Positions 50,335 to 58,483 are shown, numbered from the stretch's first letter. The stretch: 64,000 nucleotides of DNA from Collinsella ihumii (GCF_900046475.1 NZ_FCOU01000012.1:131924-195923), one strand, 5' to 3'. Numbers and translations: made by a program. The notes: a model not told the origin generated them from the letters alone.

Positions 50335-51469
50335 ATGAGCGAGTATACCACCCAGGTCGGCATGGACGTGCACGCGCGCAGCGTGTCCTGCAGGGCGCTG
50401 AGGCCCGACACAGGCGAGTGCTGGTCGGGCACGTTCCGCGGGGAGGGCTTCGAGCGCGCCGTGCTCGAGTGGCTGAGGAGGCTCCCCCAGCCGGTGAGGT
50501 GCGCGTACGAGTCCGGCTGCACGGGCTTCTGGCTGAGCCGGTTCCTGGAGGGGGCCGGCGTCGCCTGCGGCGTGGTCGCCGTCTCCACTATGCCGCGCTC
50601 CCCGAGGGACAGGCGCCACAAGAACGACAGGCGCGACGCCGCCGTCGTGCTGCGCGAGATGTGCAACCCCGCCAGCGACGTCTCCTACGTGTGGGTCCCC
50701 GACCCGCAGACCGAGGGCGCCCGCGACCTCGCCCGGGCCGCCGACGCGGCCGCCCGGGACGTCCGCTCCGCCAGGCAGCGCGTGAGCATGCTGCTGCTCA
50801 AGCACGGGTTCGCCTGGTGCGAGAGGACGCCCTCCGGCAACCTGAGGAAGACGTGGACGCGGGAGTGGCGCAGGTGGGCGCTGTCGCGCGACCTGGGCGA
50901 CGCCCTGTCGAACAGGGCGCTCGAGATGGAGTTCGGCGCGGTCGAGCGCCTCGAGCGCGAGGCCGCCGGGCTCGCGGCGGCGGTGGCCGAGGAGGCCGGG
51001 CGCCCCAGGTGGAGGCCCTACGTGGACGCGCTCGTCCGCCTCAAGGGCGTCGACGTGCAGACCGCCTTCCTCGCGTGCGCCGAGTTCGGGGACTTCTCGC
51101 GGTTCCGCAGCGGCAGGGCCGTCTCCCGCTGGATCGGGTGCACCGCCTCGGAGAGCTCCAGCGGCGAGGCCGACCGCCGGCGACCTCGCCGAAGGAGAGC
51201 AGCTCCCCAGCATCCGCGCGCTCGTCGAGGGCGCGGCCTCGATGCCGCGCCGGAACGGGCGCCCGAAGCGCGTGCGCCCGGGCCACGAGGTGTCCCCCGC
51301 GGTCGAGGAGATGGCCGCAGCCGCCAACGAGCGGCTCCGGCGGCGCTACGAGCGCCTCAGGGGCGCCGGCAAGCACGCCAACGTCGCCAGGGTGGCGGTC
51401 GTGAGCGAGATGGCGCGCTGGATCTGGGCGATAGGCCTGCAGGTGCAGCGCGAGCTCGCCGCCGCCTAG
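50335..51469 (+). pseudogene. IS110-family transposase, frame-disrupted by a GntR-derived 50-bp stretch
   Basis: The first part (from ATG 50335) shows the RuvC-like DEDD residues: QVGMDVHARSVS, YESGCTGFW and KNDRRDAA. The C-terminal transposase domain follows with LKGVDVQTAFLACAEFGDFSRF and WIGCTASESSSGEADRR. From 51175 to 51224 the bases equal 37455-37504 of the GntR gene, and the reading frame after them (MPRRNGRPKRVRPGHEVSP...MARWIWAIGLQVQREL) is shifted by one. The expected GITxAGNSHxRR part is missing. The full ORF as written is therefore broken; the element may be dead, or the stretch may be an assembly error. Confidence 0.85.
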
Positions 51470-51827
51470 CGCGCGGCGCGAGATAGGGCCGTCCCCTCCG
51501 CCGGCCGGGCCCGCGGCGCGCGGGGCAACTCGCGTCCGTCCCCATGCGCGGCCCCGCGGCAGCCCGCCGCCGGGCCATGCGCGTCCGTTGACTCCCCGCC
51601 GCGAGGCGGGGGCTGCGACACTGCCCGCACCGAAGAGAGCCGTACTGCGGGCCGGGGCCCTCCCCGGCATCCGCGATTCTGTGAGTGGAACGCGTTGGGC
51701 GTCCGAGGTTCCCCGGGGCCGCCGGGCCCCGGTTCGAGGACACGCCCGCGGCCCGCCGGCGGGGGTGGGGGAAGCCGGCCCCCGGGCCAGCTACCCGGGG
51801 GCCGGCGGAATATTGCCTATTGACAGT
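51470..51827 (+). ncRNA. Candidate bridge-RNA region of the IS110-family element
   Basis: 358 nt of untranslated, very GC-rich sequence between the transposase stop and the right inverted repeat. It folds: a 7-bp stem with GCGA loop (51594-51611) and a 13-bp perfect stem (51774-51786 with 51794-51806). IS110-family elements carry a target-guiding bridge RNA in a non-coding end; in the IS1111 group it lies at the right end. CGTCCCCA (51537-51544) complements part of the target flank. This assignment is an inference. Confidence 0.35.
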
Positions 51828-51840
51828 CCGATGAACATAT
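51828..51840. repeat. Right inverted repeat of the IS110-family element
   Basis: Complement of 50203-50215. Confidence 0.85.
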
Positions 51841-51841
51841 G

Positions 51842-51999
51842 TGGGGACGGGTTCGTTTCAACCCATGGGTTGGTTGGGGACGGGTTCGTTTCAACCCATC
51901 GCGAGCCGGAACGGAAGCGTCCCGCCGCCCGTCGCCGCTCCACACCATTTCATGAACGCGGAGGGGCCCCGTATCCACGGTGACCTACCGGAGGTCACC
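51842..51999. repeat. Repeat element R, copy B (inverted), with tandem tail repeats
   Basis: Half a tail repeat interrupted by the IS, then an intact copy (51867-51897), then GCGAGCCGGAACGGAAGCG, CGGCGGGC..., CATTTCATGAACGCGG and GGGGCCCCGTATCCACGG, the reverse of copy A. A hairpin GGTGACCT/AGGTCACC (51979-51999) closes it. Confidence 0.8.
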
Positions 52000-52017
52000 C
52001 AAACTTGCCAACAACCC

Positions 52018-52932
52018 CTATCGAAGCTTCCCCACATGCTCGAACCACCGCGCGGCAACGTAGGCGGCATGCTCGGCCATCAGGTCGAAACCGAGCAGCT
52101 CCTCACAGTCCGCACTCACGTTGGTCATCGCATTCGTGTCGATGATGTAGGGCGCACGCTCGGTCTCTATGACATCAAAGCTTCCGAGCTCGAACCCCAA
52201 CAGAGCAGCGGCCCGCTCGGCGACATCGCGCACCTCCCGCGGGCAGGTATCATCGTATGCCTCGTAGGTCGATCCCACGTGATAGGACGACAGGCCGCAC
52301 GCCGCGATGCTGCGCTTCTGGATATGGGCGCAAGCGCCGCCCACGATCTCGATGCGCGTCACATATCCCGCGCGCGCCACAAGAAATTCCTCGACGATGA
52401 ACGTCGTGTCTTGCGGAGCCGCTACCAAAAATGCGCGCGCCTCCGCATCGTCGCGCAGCACCGCGGTACGGGCGGAGCGCCCGCCGCAATCGGGCTTGAT
52501 GATGCAGGGATACGAAAGCGCGTGCACATCGATCTTGTCAGCAGGCGCACAGGCGTACACCTTCGGCACGCACAGGCCCGCAGAGCCCAGCGTCCGCACG
52601 CCGCGCAGCTTGCTGATCTCATAGCGAAACGCGCTTCCCGTGTTCACCATGGGGATCCCTGCCGCCTCGGCCACCTCGATCAATTCGAGCATATGCGCAT
52701 GCGACCGTGCGTGCCCGCGCGCCACGGCGCTTGCCGGCACACGGCTGGTGAGCATCGTGCAGGCGAGGGCGGCCTCCACCGCATCGGGGCGCTCCATGTC
52801 GATCATGCGGACCGGCACATCCCGCGCGCAGAGCTCCATCGCGAACTTGAAGTCGGACCATTCGCTCGACTCGTACAGCACGCCCAGCGAGGGCGCGGCG
52901 GGCGCCTCGAACACCGGATTCTTCTTATCCAT
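52018..52932 (-). CDS. ATP-grasp domain protein
   Basis: 304 residues from the ATG at 52932. N-terminal Rossmann-like part (LGVLYESSEWSDFKFAMELC), then the ATP-grasp core: KLRGVRTL, CIIKPDCGGRSARTAVL (ATP lysine and loop), FIVEEFLVA, and YIIDTNAMTNV at the metal site. Such enzymes join an amino acid or peptide to another group via acyl phosphate. It follows the amino-acid ABC ATPase by 2 bases, so substrate might be the imported amino acid; unassigned. Confidence 0.85.
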   Translation of the reverse strand: MDKKNPVFEAPAAPSLGVLYESSEWSDFKFAMELCARDVPVRMIDMERPDAVEAALACTMLTSRVPASAVARGHARSHAHMLELIEVAEAAGIPMVNTGSAFRYEISKLRGVRTLGSAGLCVPKVYACAPADKIDVHALSYPCIIKPDCGGRSARTAVLRDDAEARAFLVAAPQDTTFIVEEFLVARAGYVTRIEIVGGACAHIQKRSIAACGLSSYHVGSTYEAYDDTCPREVRDVAERAAALLGFELGSFDVIETERAPYIIDTNAMTNVSADCEELLGFDLMAEHAAYVAARWFEHVGKLR

Positions 52933-52933
52933 C

Positions 52934-53668
52934 TCACACACCCCATTCCAGCAACTTGCCCAAGAACCGCTTGAGCTCGGGTGTACGGGGATTGCCGAAC
53001 AGATCCTCCGAGCGCCCGTACTCCTTCAGCACGCCGTCGCACAGGAAGGCGACCTTGTCGCACGCATGCCGCGCGAACCCCATCTCATGCGTCACCACGA
53101 TGAAGCGCGCTCCCTCGTCGCGCAGGTCGCGCAGGATGTCGAGCACCTCGCTCGTGTACTCCGGATCGAGCGCGCTCGTGGGCTCATCAAGTAGCAGCAG
53201 ACGCGGCCGAGGCGCCACGGCGCGCGCGATGGCCACACGTTGCTGTTGGCCACCCGAGAGCTCCGCCGGTCGCGCTTCGGCCTGCGCGGACATGCCGAAG
53301 CGCTCAAGCAGCTCGTCGGCGCGGCGGCGCGCCTCCCCCTCGGCAACGCCGTGCACCGCACGCAGCGGCAACGTGATGTTCTCGCGCGCACTCAGGTGCT
53401 GGAACAGACCGCCCTGCTGGAACACAAACCCCAGCCGCGCCCGATAGCGCTCGAGCTCCCGCTCCCGATAGTCGACCGCCTTGTCATCGAGCGCGACCGT
53501 ACCGGCGGTCGGCACGAGCAGCCCGCCTACGATGCGCAGCAGCGTCGACTTGCCGCCTCCAGACGGACCGATGATCGCGAGCGTCGTCACCTCATCGTCC
53601 AACTCGATGCCGCGCAGGACCGTACGTCCCGAAAACGACCGTTCAAGACCGCGGATCTCAATGCGCAT
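52934..53668 (-). CDS. Polar amino-acid ABC transporter ATP-binding protein (GlnQ-like)
   Basis: 244 residues. Walker A GPSGGGKST, signature LSGGQQQR, Walker B LLLLDEPTSALDP and H-loop VVTHEMGFARHACD. RSFSGRTVLRGIELDD and length suit the HisP/GlnQ group. The ATG overlaps the end of the permease gene. It powers uptake of a polar amino acid. Confidence 0.94.
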   Translation of the reverse strand: MRIEIRGLERSFSGRTVLRGIELDDEVTTLAIIGPSGGGKSTLLRIVGGLLVPTAGTVALDDKAVDYRERELERYRARLGFVFQQGGLFQHLSARENITLPLRAVHGVAEGEARRRADELLERFGMSAQAEARPAELSGGQQQRVAIARAVAPRPRLLLLDEPTSALDPEYTSEVLDILRDLRDEGARFIVVTHEMGFARHACDKVAFLCDGVLKEYGRSEDLFGNPRTPELKRFLGKLLEWGV

Positions 53669-54449
53669 AACCTGTCCTCTTCTCGAAATAACGGCTCACG
53701 AACGTGAGCGGCAACGTCAGCACCAGGTACAGCCCGCCCAGCAAAAAGTAGCAGCCGAACATGTTGAAGTTCGTCGCACTGATCTCGCGCATGGTTTGCG
53801 TGAGCTCGATGACGGCGATGACCGAAAGCAGCGACGAGTCCTTGATCACACTCGCGAACTGCCCGGTCAGCGCGGGCAGCGTTCGTGCCACGAGCTGAGG
53901 CACCACCACGTAGCGCAGCGTCTGCGCCCGCGTGAACCCCACGGCACGCGCCGCTTCGAGCTGCATGGCGTCAATCGACAGCAAGCTGCCGCGGATAATC
54001 TCGGCGATATAGGCGCCTTCGAAGACTGAGAGGATCGCCACGCCGGCAACCATCCGGTTTTCGATACCCCATGCCGTGCCGATGATGTAGAAGAACAGGT
54101 AGATCTGCACGAGCAGCGGCGTTCCGCGGATGATCTTCACGTAAAGATCCGCCGCGTAACGGACCACGAGCACCCGGCAGCCCTGCGCCCACGCCACGAT
54201 GGCACCCAGCGCAAGGCTCGCCACGAGGCTCAGGGCGGAGATCTGCACGGTCAGCAGAAAACCGTCGATGATCCTTACGCGGAACTGCCCGATGAAACTG
54301 AAATCGAGCTGAACGCCAACCGCAGCGAGCGAAGCCCAGACACCTGCAAGCACTGCGATGCATACCAGCAGGTAGTTGAGTACGCCGGCCACCGGATGAA
54401 CCGGCGATCCCGGCTCTACGCGAAACAGCCGCGCGATGCGTCGACCCAT
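53658..54449 (-). CDS. Polar amino-acid ABC transporter permease
   Basis: 263 residues with five membrane segments, starting at the ATG 4 bases after GAGGAGG. The N-terminal TM and the HisM-like IIDGFLLTVQISALSLVASLALGAIVAW are followed by the EAA loop IDAMQLEAARAVGFTRAQTLRYVVVPQ. It pairs with the GlnQ-like ATPase and the binding protein upstream. Confidence 0.94.
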   Translation of the reverse strand: MGRRIARLFRVEPGSPVHPVAGVLNYLLVCIAVLAGVWASLAAVGVQLDFSFIGQFRVRIIDGFLLTVQISALSLVASLALGAIVAWAQGCRVLVVRYAADLYVKIIRGTPLLVQIYLFFYIIGTAWGIENRMVAGVAILSVFEGAYIAEIIRGSLLSIDAMQLEAARAVGFTRAQTLRYVVVPQLVARTLPALTGQFASVIKDSSLLSVIAVIELTQTMREISATNFNMFGCYFLLGGLYLVLTLPLTFVSRYFEKRTGYAH

Positions 54450-54500
54450 GCGCCCTCCTCTCATCCGCCCATGCAGCAGCTGCCGCTGCGGGCGAGCAAC

Positions 54501-55397
54501 CTATTCGAAATCGAAAAACCAGGTGAACCCGAGCTCGTCGAAGGCAGCCTTCTCCTCGGCGAGATACTTCTCCGTCAGACGATCGAACTCTCCGTTGTCC
54601 TTGCTGTCGGCGATGAAGGCGTTGAGCTCATCGAGCAGCTCGGTATCACCCTTCTTGACCGCAATGCCCCACTCCTCCGGATCTTGGAAGGGAATGAAGA
54701 CCGCCTCGGTCGTATCGGGATTGGCCTCATGGTTTCGATAGATGGTGAGCTGGTCGTAGATGAAACCGTCGGCGCGGCCTTGCACCACTTCCGTCACGCA
54801 GGCGGACTCGTCGGCAAGACGCGTGATCGTGGCCTCCGTGAGGTGATTCGTCGCATAGACGTCACCGGTCGACCCGGTCTTAACCGCTACGGTCTTGCCC
54901 TCTTGGTTCAGGTCATCGACAGACGATATCCCCGAACCGCTGTTGGCGAGAATCGCGAGCTGCGCCTGCGCGTACGCATCGCTGAAATCGACCGTTTGCT
55001 TGCGCTCGTCGGTGATCGTCATGGAGCTGATCACGCAATCCGCCTTGCCGGTCTGAAGCGACGGGATGAGGCCGTCCCATGCCGTGTTCTCGATCACGAT
55101 GTCGTAGCCGTACGCTTCGCCGAAATCGCGCATGAAGTCGACGCTGATACCCGAGGGCTCACCTGCGCCGTCTTTCGTTTCGAACGGTGGGTAGGCGAGC
55201 TCCATCGCGACAACGAGCGTACGGCCCTCATCAGATGTCTGCGAACTTCCCGCAGAAGAACCCGCATCCTTCGAGCCGTCCTGCGAGCACCCGCCGAGTG
55301 CTCCCGCCAACGCGGCGAGCGCCGGCACTGCCAGCAGAGCGCGGCGCGTCATAACGGGCGCCTCAACGAACTTTGCAGTATGTGCAACCTTAGCCAT
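54501..55397 (-). CDS. Amino-acid ABC transporter substrate-binding lipoprotein
   Basis: 298 residues. Twin-arginine-like RR is followed by a lipobox LAGALGGC (about residue 30-37), then a Ser-rich linker and a type II SBP domain: TLVVAMELAYPPFE, GISVDFMRDFGEAYGYD, DCVISSMTITDERKQTVDFSDAY, VAVKTGSTGD. The ligand is a polar amino acid; the exact one cannot be told. It lies between MarR and the permease in the operon. Confidence 0.94.
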   Translation of the reverse strand: MAKVAHTAKFVEAPVMTRRALLAVPALAALAGALGGCSQDGSKDAGSSAGSSQTSDEGRTLVVAMELAYPPFETKDGAGEPSGISVDFMRDFGEAYGYDIVIENTAWDGLIPSLQTGKADCVISSMTITDERKQTVDFSDAYAQAQLAILANSGSGISSVDDLNQEGKTVAVKTGSTGDVYATNHLTEATITRLADESACVTEVVQGRADGFIYDQLTIYRNHEANPDTTEAVFIPFQDPEEWGIAVKKGDTELLDELNAFIADSKDNGEFDRLTEKYLAEEKAAFDELGFTWFFDFE

Positions 55398-55412
55398 GAT
55401 CCATTTCCTTTC

Positions 55413-55889
55413 CTATCGAGCCTCCTGCTCACCGCCACGCTCCTCGGAACCGACACCGAGCGCGGCAGCAAAGTTTTGCTGCATCTGGAGCAGCACCTCA
55501 CGGGCGGCCTCCATGCGCGCGTCATCGATTCCCTTGCGCTGCACCTCCAGAAGGCGGTGCGATATCTCCTGGAAATCACGCTCGAGCAAGCGGCCCCGTT
55601 CGGTCAAAAACACCACGACCGATCGTCGATCGAGCACCCCGCGCTCCGTACGGACATATCCCGCATCTGCGAGCTTTTTCACCAACGTGGTGACCGTCGA
55701 GGGATCGCGATGCACCCGTGCGGCGAGTTCGCGCATGGACAGACCGTCCTCGGCGAACAGTTGGAGCAGCACATCCCCGTGGGACGTCACGAGTCCCTCC
55801 AGGCCCCGCTCCCCCATCTGCTGCACCAGATATCGATTCGCCAGCGCACGCGTGCGCGCCACAACAGAAACCATATCGATGACGGCCAT
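55413..55889 (-). CDS. MarR-family regulator of the amino-acid ABC operon
   Basis: 158 residues from the ATG at 55889, 7 bases after AGGAGG. The winged helix is DGLSMRELAARVHRDPSTVTTLVKKLADAGYVRTERGVLDRRSVVVFLTERG with the DxRs wing. It is the first gene of a five-gene operon (MarR, binding protein, permease, ATPase, ATP-grasp). An 18-bp palindrome lies immediately upstream of its promoter and is likely its operator. Confidence 0.93.
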   Translation of the reverse strand: MAVIDMVSVVARTRALANRYLVQQMGERGLEGLVTSHGDVLLQLFAEDGLSMRELAARVHRDPSTVTTLVKKLADAGYVRTERGVLDRRSVVVFLTERGRLLERDFQEISHRLLEVQRKGIDDARMEAAREVLLQMQQNFAAALGVGSEERGGEQEAR

Positions 55890-55930
55890 CAAGGCACCTC
55901 CTTGCGATCGCGCCCCTTCGCTTCTCCCTC

Positions 55931-55977
55931 ATTATACTTGGATGTCCATGTATTACAAGAACTTTGACGTCAAAGTT
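55931..55977 (-). promoter_or_regulatory. Promoter and MarR operator of the amino-acid ABC operon
   Basis: On the minus strand TTGTAA (55953-55958) and TATAAT (55931-55936) are spaced 16 nt. Directly upstream of the -35 lies the perfect 18-bp palindrome AACTTTGACGTCAAAGTT (55960-55977), a typical MarR-type site. Confidence 0.85.
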
Positions 55978-56123
55978 TTTGAGTACTGAGCGCCCTCGAT
56001 TCCATATCGAGGTTTTGCGCGTGTGAAATTGGATACTGCCACTGCGAAACCGATTGGGGCATAATCTGATGGCTTTATTGACGACGGAATCGGGCATGCC
56101 CCGCAGGAGAGAAAGAGGCCCTT

Positions 56124-56681
56124 ATGGCGAACGTGTTGCAGATGCGCCCGGCGCGCGCAGAGGAAGCCGCCCGCGTCGCCGAGATCCTCGAGGACGGAAA
56201 GCGCACGATCGCGCAGTTCGGCATCGAGCAGTGGCAGCGCGGCTACCCCAACATCGAGAGCGTGCGCGCCGATATCGCGACGGGTTCCTGCTACGTTGCT
56301 GAGGACCCCTCCGGCGCGCTCGTGGGCACCCTGGCGCTGCTGTCCGGCGTGGATCCCGAGTATTGCCGTGCGCACGTCCCCTGGTTGACGCCCAATCCGT
56401 TCGAAGGTGAGGACGCGGCCCCCTATCTTGCCATCCACCGTAGCGCCACGGCAGCCGAGGCGCTCGGGAGCGGCGTTATGGGTTTCATGTTCGACGCTGC
56501 TGAGGGCATCGCCCGCGAGCACGGTGCCCTCAGCATCCGCATCGACACCCATCCGGGCAACCGTGCCATGCGCGGGTTTTTGGCCAAACAGGGCTTTACC
56601 GAGATCGCGCCCATCGAGCTCACGCAGAAGGATGGCAGCGAAACCGACCTCGGCCGCATCGCCTACGAGAAACTCGTGTAG
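56124..56681 (+). CDS. GNAT family N-acetyltransferase
   Basis: 185 residues. RPARAEEAARVAEILEDGKRTIAQFGIEQWQRGYPN opens the protein; acetyl-CoA binding is around RSATAAEALGSGVMGFMFDAAEGIAREHGALSIRIDTHPGNRAMRGFLAKQGF. RBS AGAGAAAGAGGCC is moderate. Substrate unknown. It is divergent from the MarR operon. Confidence 0.9.
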   Translation: MANVLQMRPARAEEAARVAEILEDGKRTIAQFGIEQWQRGYPNIESVRADIATGSCYVAEDPSGALVGTLALLSGVDPEYCRAHVPWLTPNPFEGEDAAPYLAIHRSATAAEALGSGVMGFMFDAAEGIAREHGALSIRIDTHPGNRAMRGFLAKQGFTEIAPIELTQKDGSETDLGRIAYEKLV

Positions 56682-56689
56682 CTGCAGCG

Positions 56690-56936
56690 CGGGACTGTTA
56701 TCCCCTCCCCGTCCCCAATGGCTGGCCCCGTCCCCAACGGCCCTTCATGAAAACCTCTGATAGACCATCGTAGATACGGGCCCCTCCGCATCCATGAAAT
56801 AGCGTGGAGCGGCGGGGCGCTTCCGTTCCGGCTCGCGGGGATCGCGGGGGCCGCCGGATGGGCTGAAACGAACCCGTCAACCAACCCATGGGTTGAAACG
56901 AACCCGTCCCCAATCAACCCATCATCACCCGACCGA
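56690..56936. repeat. Repeat element R, copy C, with tandem tail repeats
   Basis: Reads TAGATACGGGCCCCTCCGC, CCATGAAATAGCGTGG, CTTCCGTTCCGGCTCGC like copies A and B, ending in a GGGCTGAAACGAACCC... and a second full tail repeat (56888-56922). Degenerate GTCCCCAA repeats precede it. It fills the 291-base gap. Confidence 0.8.
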
Positions 56937-56972
56937 TACGTGCGACAATGGACGCGCCGCAAGGAGGCCGCC

Positions 56973-57455
56973 ATGATTTACACGCCGCTCACCAACCACG
57001 CGATGCGCATCGCCTACGAAGCCCACGCCGGACAGACCGACAAGTGCGGGACACCCTATGTCTTCCACCCGTTTCACCTCGCCGAGCAAATGACCGACGA
57101 GTACACGACCTGCGTCGCGCTGTTGCACGATGTGGTCGAGGACACCGATGTCACCCTCGACGAGCTTGCTCGCGAGTTTCCGCCTACGGTCATCGACGCC
57201 CTGCGCCTGCTTACCCATGACCTGCGCGTGCCCTATCTCGACTACGTGCGCGCCGTCGCCTCCAACCCGATCGCCCGCACCGTCAAGCGGGCCGACCTCA
57301 CACACAACCTCGACGCCACGCGCTACGCAGGCAGCACGCCGCCGCCCGCAGAAGAACTCGCCCGCAGACGCACGAAGTACGAGAACGCGCTCGCCATCCT
57401 CGACGAAGCGCGAGGAGAAGACGAGGGTAACGCGGACCTTTGCAGTCCTGTATGA
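56973..57455 (+). CDS. HD-domain phosphohydrolase (RelA/SpoT N-terminal-like)
   Basis: 160 residues. HD motif: AYEAHAGQTDKCGTPYVFHPFHLAEQM and CVALLHDVVEDTD, the arrangement of the ppGpp hydrolase domain of SpoT/Mesh1. It lacks the synthetase domain, so it is a small alarmone hydrolase or a related nucleotide hydrolase. RBS AAGGAGG precedes the ATG. It is followed by a Dus gene. Confidence 0.9.
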   Translation: MIYTPLTNHAMRIAYEAHAGQTDKCGTPYVFHPFHLAEQMTDEYTTCVALLHDVVEDTDVTLDELAREFPPTVIDALRLLTHDLRVPYLDYVRAVASNPIARTVKRADLTHNLDATRYAGSTPPPAEELARRRTKYENALAILDEARGEDEGNADLCSPV

Positions 57456-57526
57456 TGAGGGGCTGCTTGACGCGCGCGAGGCCCACGTCAAGCCCGCTAT
57501 CCACCCGATGTCGTGAGCGAGGGTTC

Positions 57527-58483
57527 ATGATTCTGTCTTTGGCGCCCATGGAAGGGCTGACCGGCCACACGTTCCGAGCGATCCATGCCGAGTGCTTCGG
57601 GGCCCTCGACCGGTACTACACGCCGTTCATCGCACCCCCGCGGGTCGGAAGCTCGTTCGGGGGGCGCGTCCGCGCGGAGCTCGACCCTGAGGTCAACCGG
57701 GGCCTGGTCGTGGTGCCGCAGCTGCTCACGAAAGACGCCGACGAATTCGTATGGGCGGCGGTGCTTCTCGCCGACATGGGGTTTACGGAGGTCAACCTGA
57801 ACCTGGGATGCCCCTCGGGGACGGTCGTCTCCAAGGGCAAGGGCGCGGGGTTCCTGCGCGACCTCGAGAGGCTCGACGCGTTTTTGGACGAGATCTGCGC
57901 CCGCTCTCCCCTCCCGGTTTCAATCAAGACGAGGATCGGCGTCGCGGATGATGCGGAATACGAGCGTATCCTGGAGGTGTATCGGCGCCACGAGCTCGCG
58001 GAGCTCATCGTGCACCCCCGCGTCCAGAAGGACCGCTACCAGGGCGCACCGCGCCAAAAGGCCTACGGCACGACCCTGAGGGCCGTCTCGTACCCGGTTG
58101 CGTACAACGGGGACGTCTTCGGCGTCGAAGACATGGACGCGCTCCTTGCGGCGTACCCGGAAACGCGCCACGTGATGCTGGGCCGCGGCATCCTCGCCAA
58201 CCCGGCGCTCGCCCGCATGCTGAAGGGCGGGCCGGCCGCCTCGGCAACCGAGCTTGAGCGCTTCCATGACAGGCTGTACGGCATCTACGAGGCCGAGATG
58301 GGCGGCAACGCGGTCTTCCGCATGAAGGAGTGGTGGTCCTACGCCCGGTTCGCCTTCGCGGACCCGCAATCGGTGCATCGCGCCGTCAGGAAGGTCCGCA
58401 AGGCCGACGAGTACCGCGCGGCGACGGAGCGGATCTTTCGCACCGAGCGCCTCGCGGCAGTCGCGCGCTTCCAGGCGGCGTAA
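57527..58483 (+). CDS. tRNA-dihydrouridine synthase
   Basis: 318 residues. FMN-barrel signatures are LSLAPMEGLTGHTFR, EVNLNLGCPSGTVVSKGKGAGFL with the catalytic Cys, VSIKTRIG, and HPRVQKDRYQG and GRGILANPAL at the flavin end. It reduces uridine to dihydrouridine in the D-loop. RBS GAGGGTTC precedes the ATG. It is convergent with the UbiB-like gene. Confidence 0.93.
   Translation: MILSLAPMEGLTGHTFRAIHAECFGALDRYYTPFIAPPRVGSSFGGRVRAELDPEVNRGLVVVPQLLTKDADEFVWAAVLLADMGFTEVNLNLGCPSGTVVSKGKGAGFLRDLERLDAFLDEICARSPLPVSIKTRIGVADDAEYERILEVYRRHELAELIVHPRVQKDRYQGAPRQKAYGTTLRAVSYPVAYNGDVFGVEDMDALLAAYPETRHVMLGRGILANPALARMLKGGPAASATELERFHDRLYGIYEAEMGGNAVFRMKEWWSYARFAFADPQSVHRAVRKVRKADEYRAATERIFRTERLAAVARFQAA

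Larger units (their letters stand above)
50200..51842 (+). mobile_element. IS110-family insertion sequence (IS1111 layout), about 1.64 kb
   Basis: Terminal-type inverted repeats ATATGTTCATCGG (50203-50215) and CCGATGAACATAT (51828-51840) enclose a DEDD transposase gene and a 358-nt untranslated right end. The left flank GGGTTGGTTG (50190-50199) and right flank GGGACGGGTTCGTTTC... together rebuild one copy of the GGGTTGGTTGGGGACGGG repeat present in tandem just downstream, so the element inserted into that repeat. It is not clear whether target duplication occurred. Confidence 0.85.

Noticed and set aside
50335-51486. Single intact transposase reading to 51486
   Set aside because: After 51175 this frame becomes low-complexity Arg/Ala sequence, while the true C-terminus continues in another frame.
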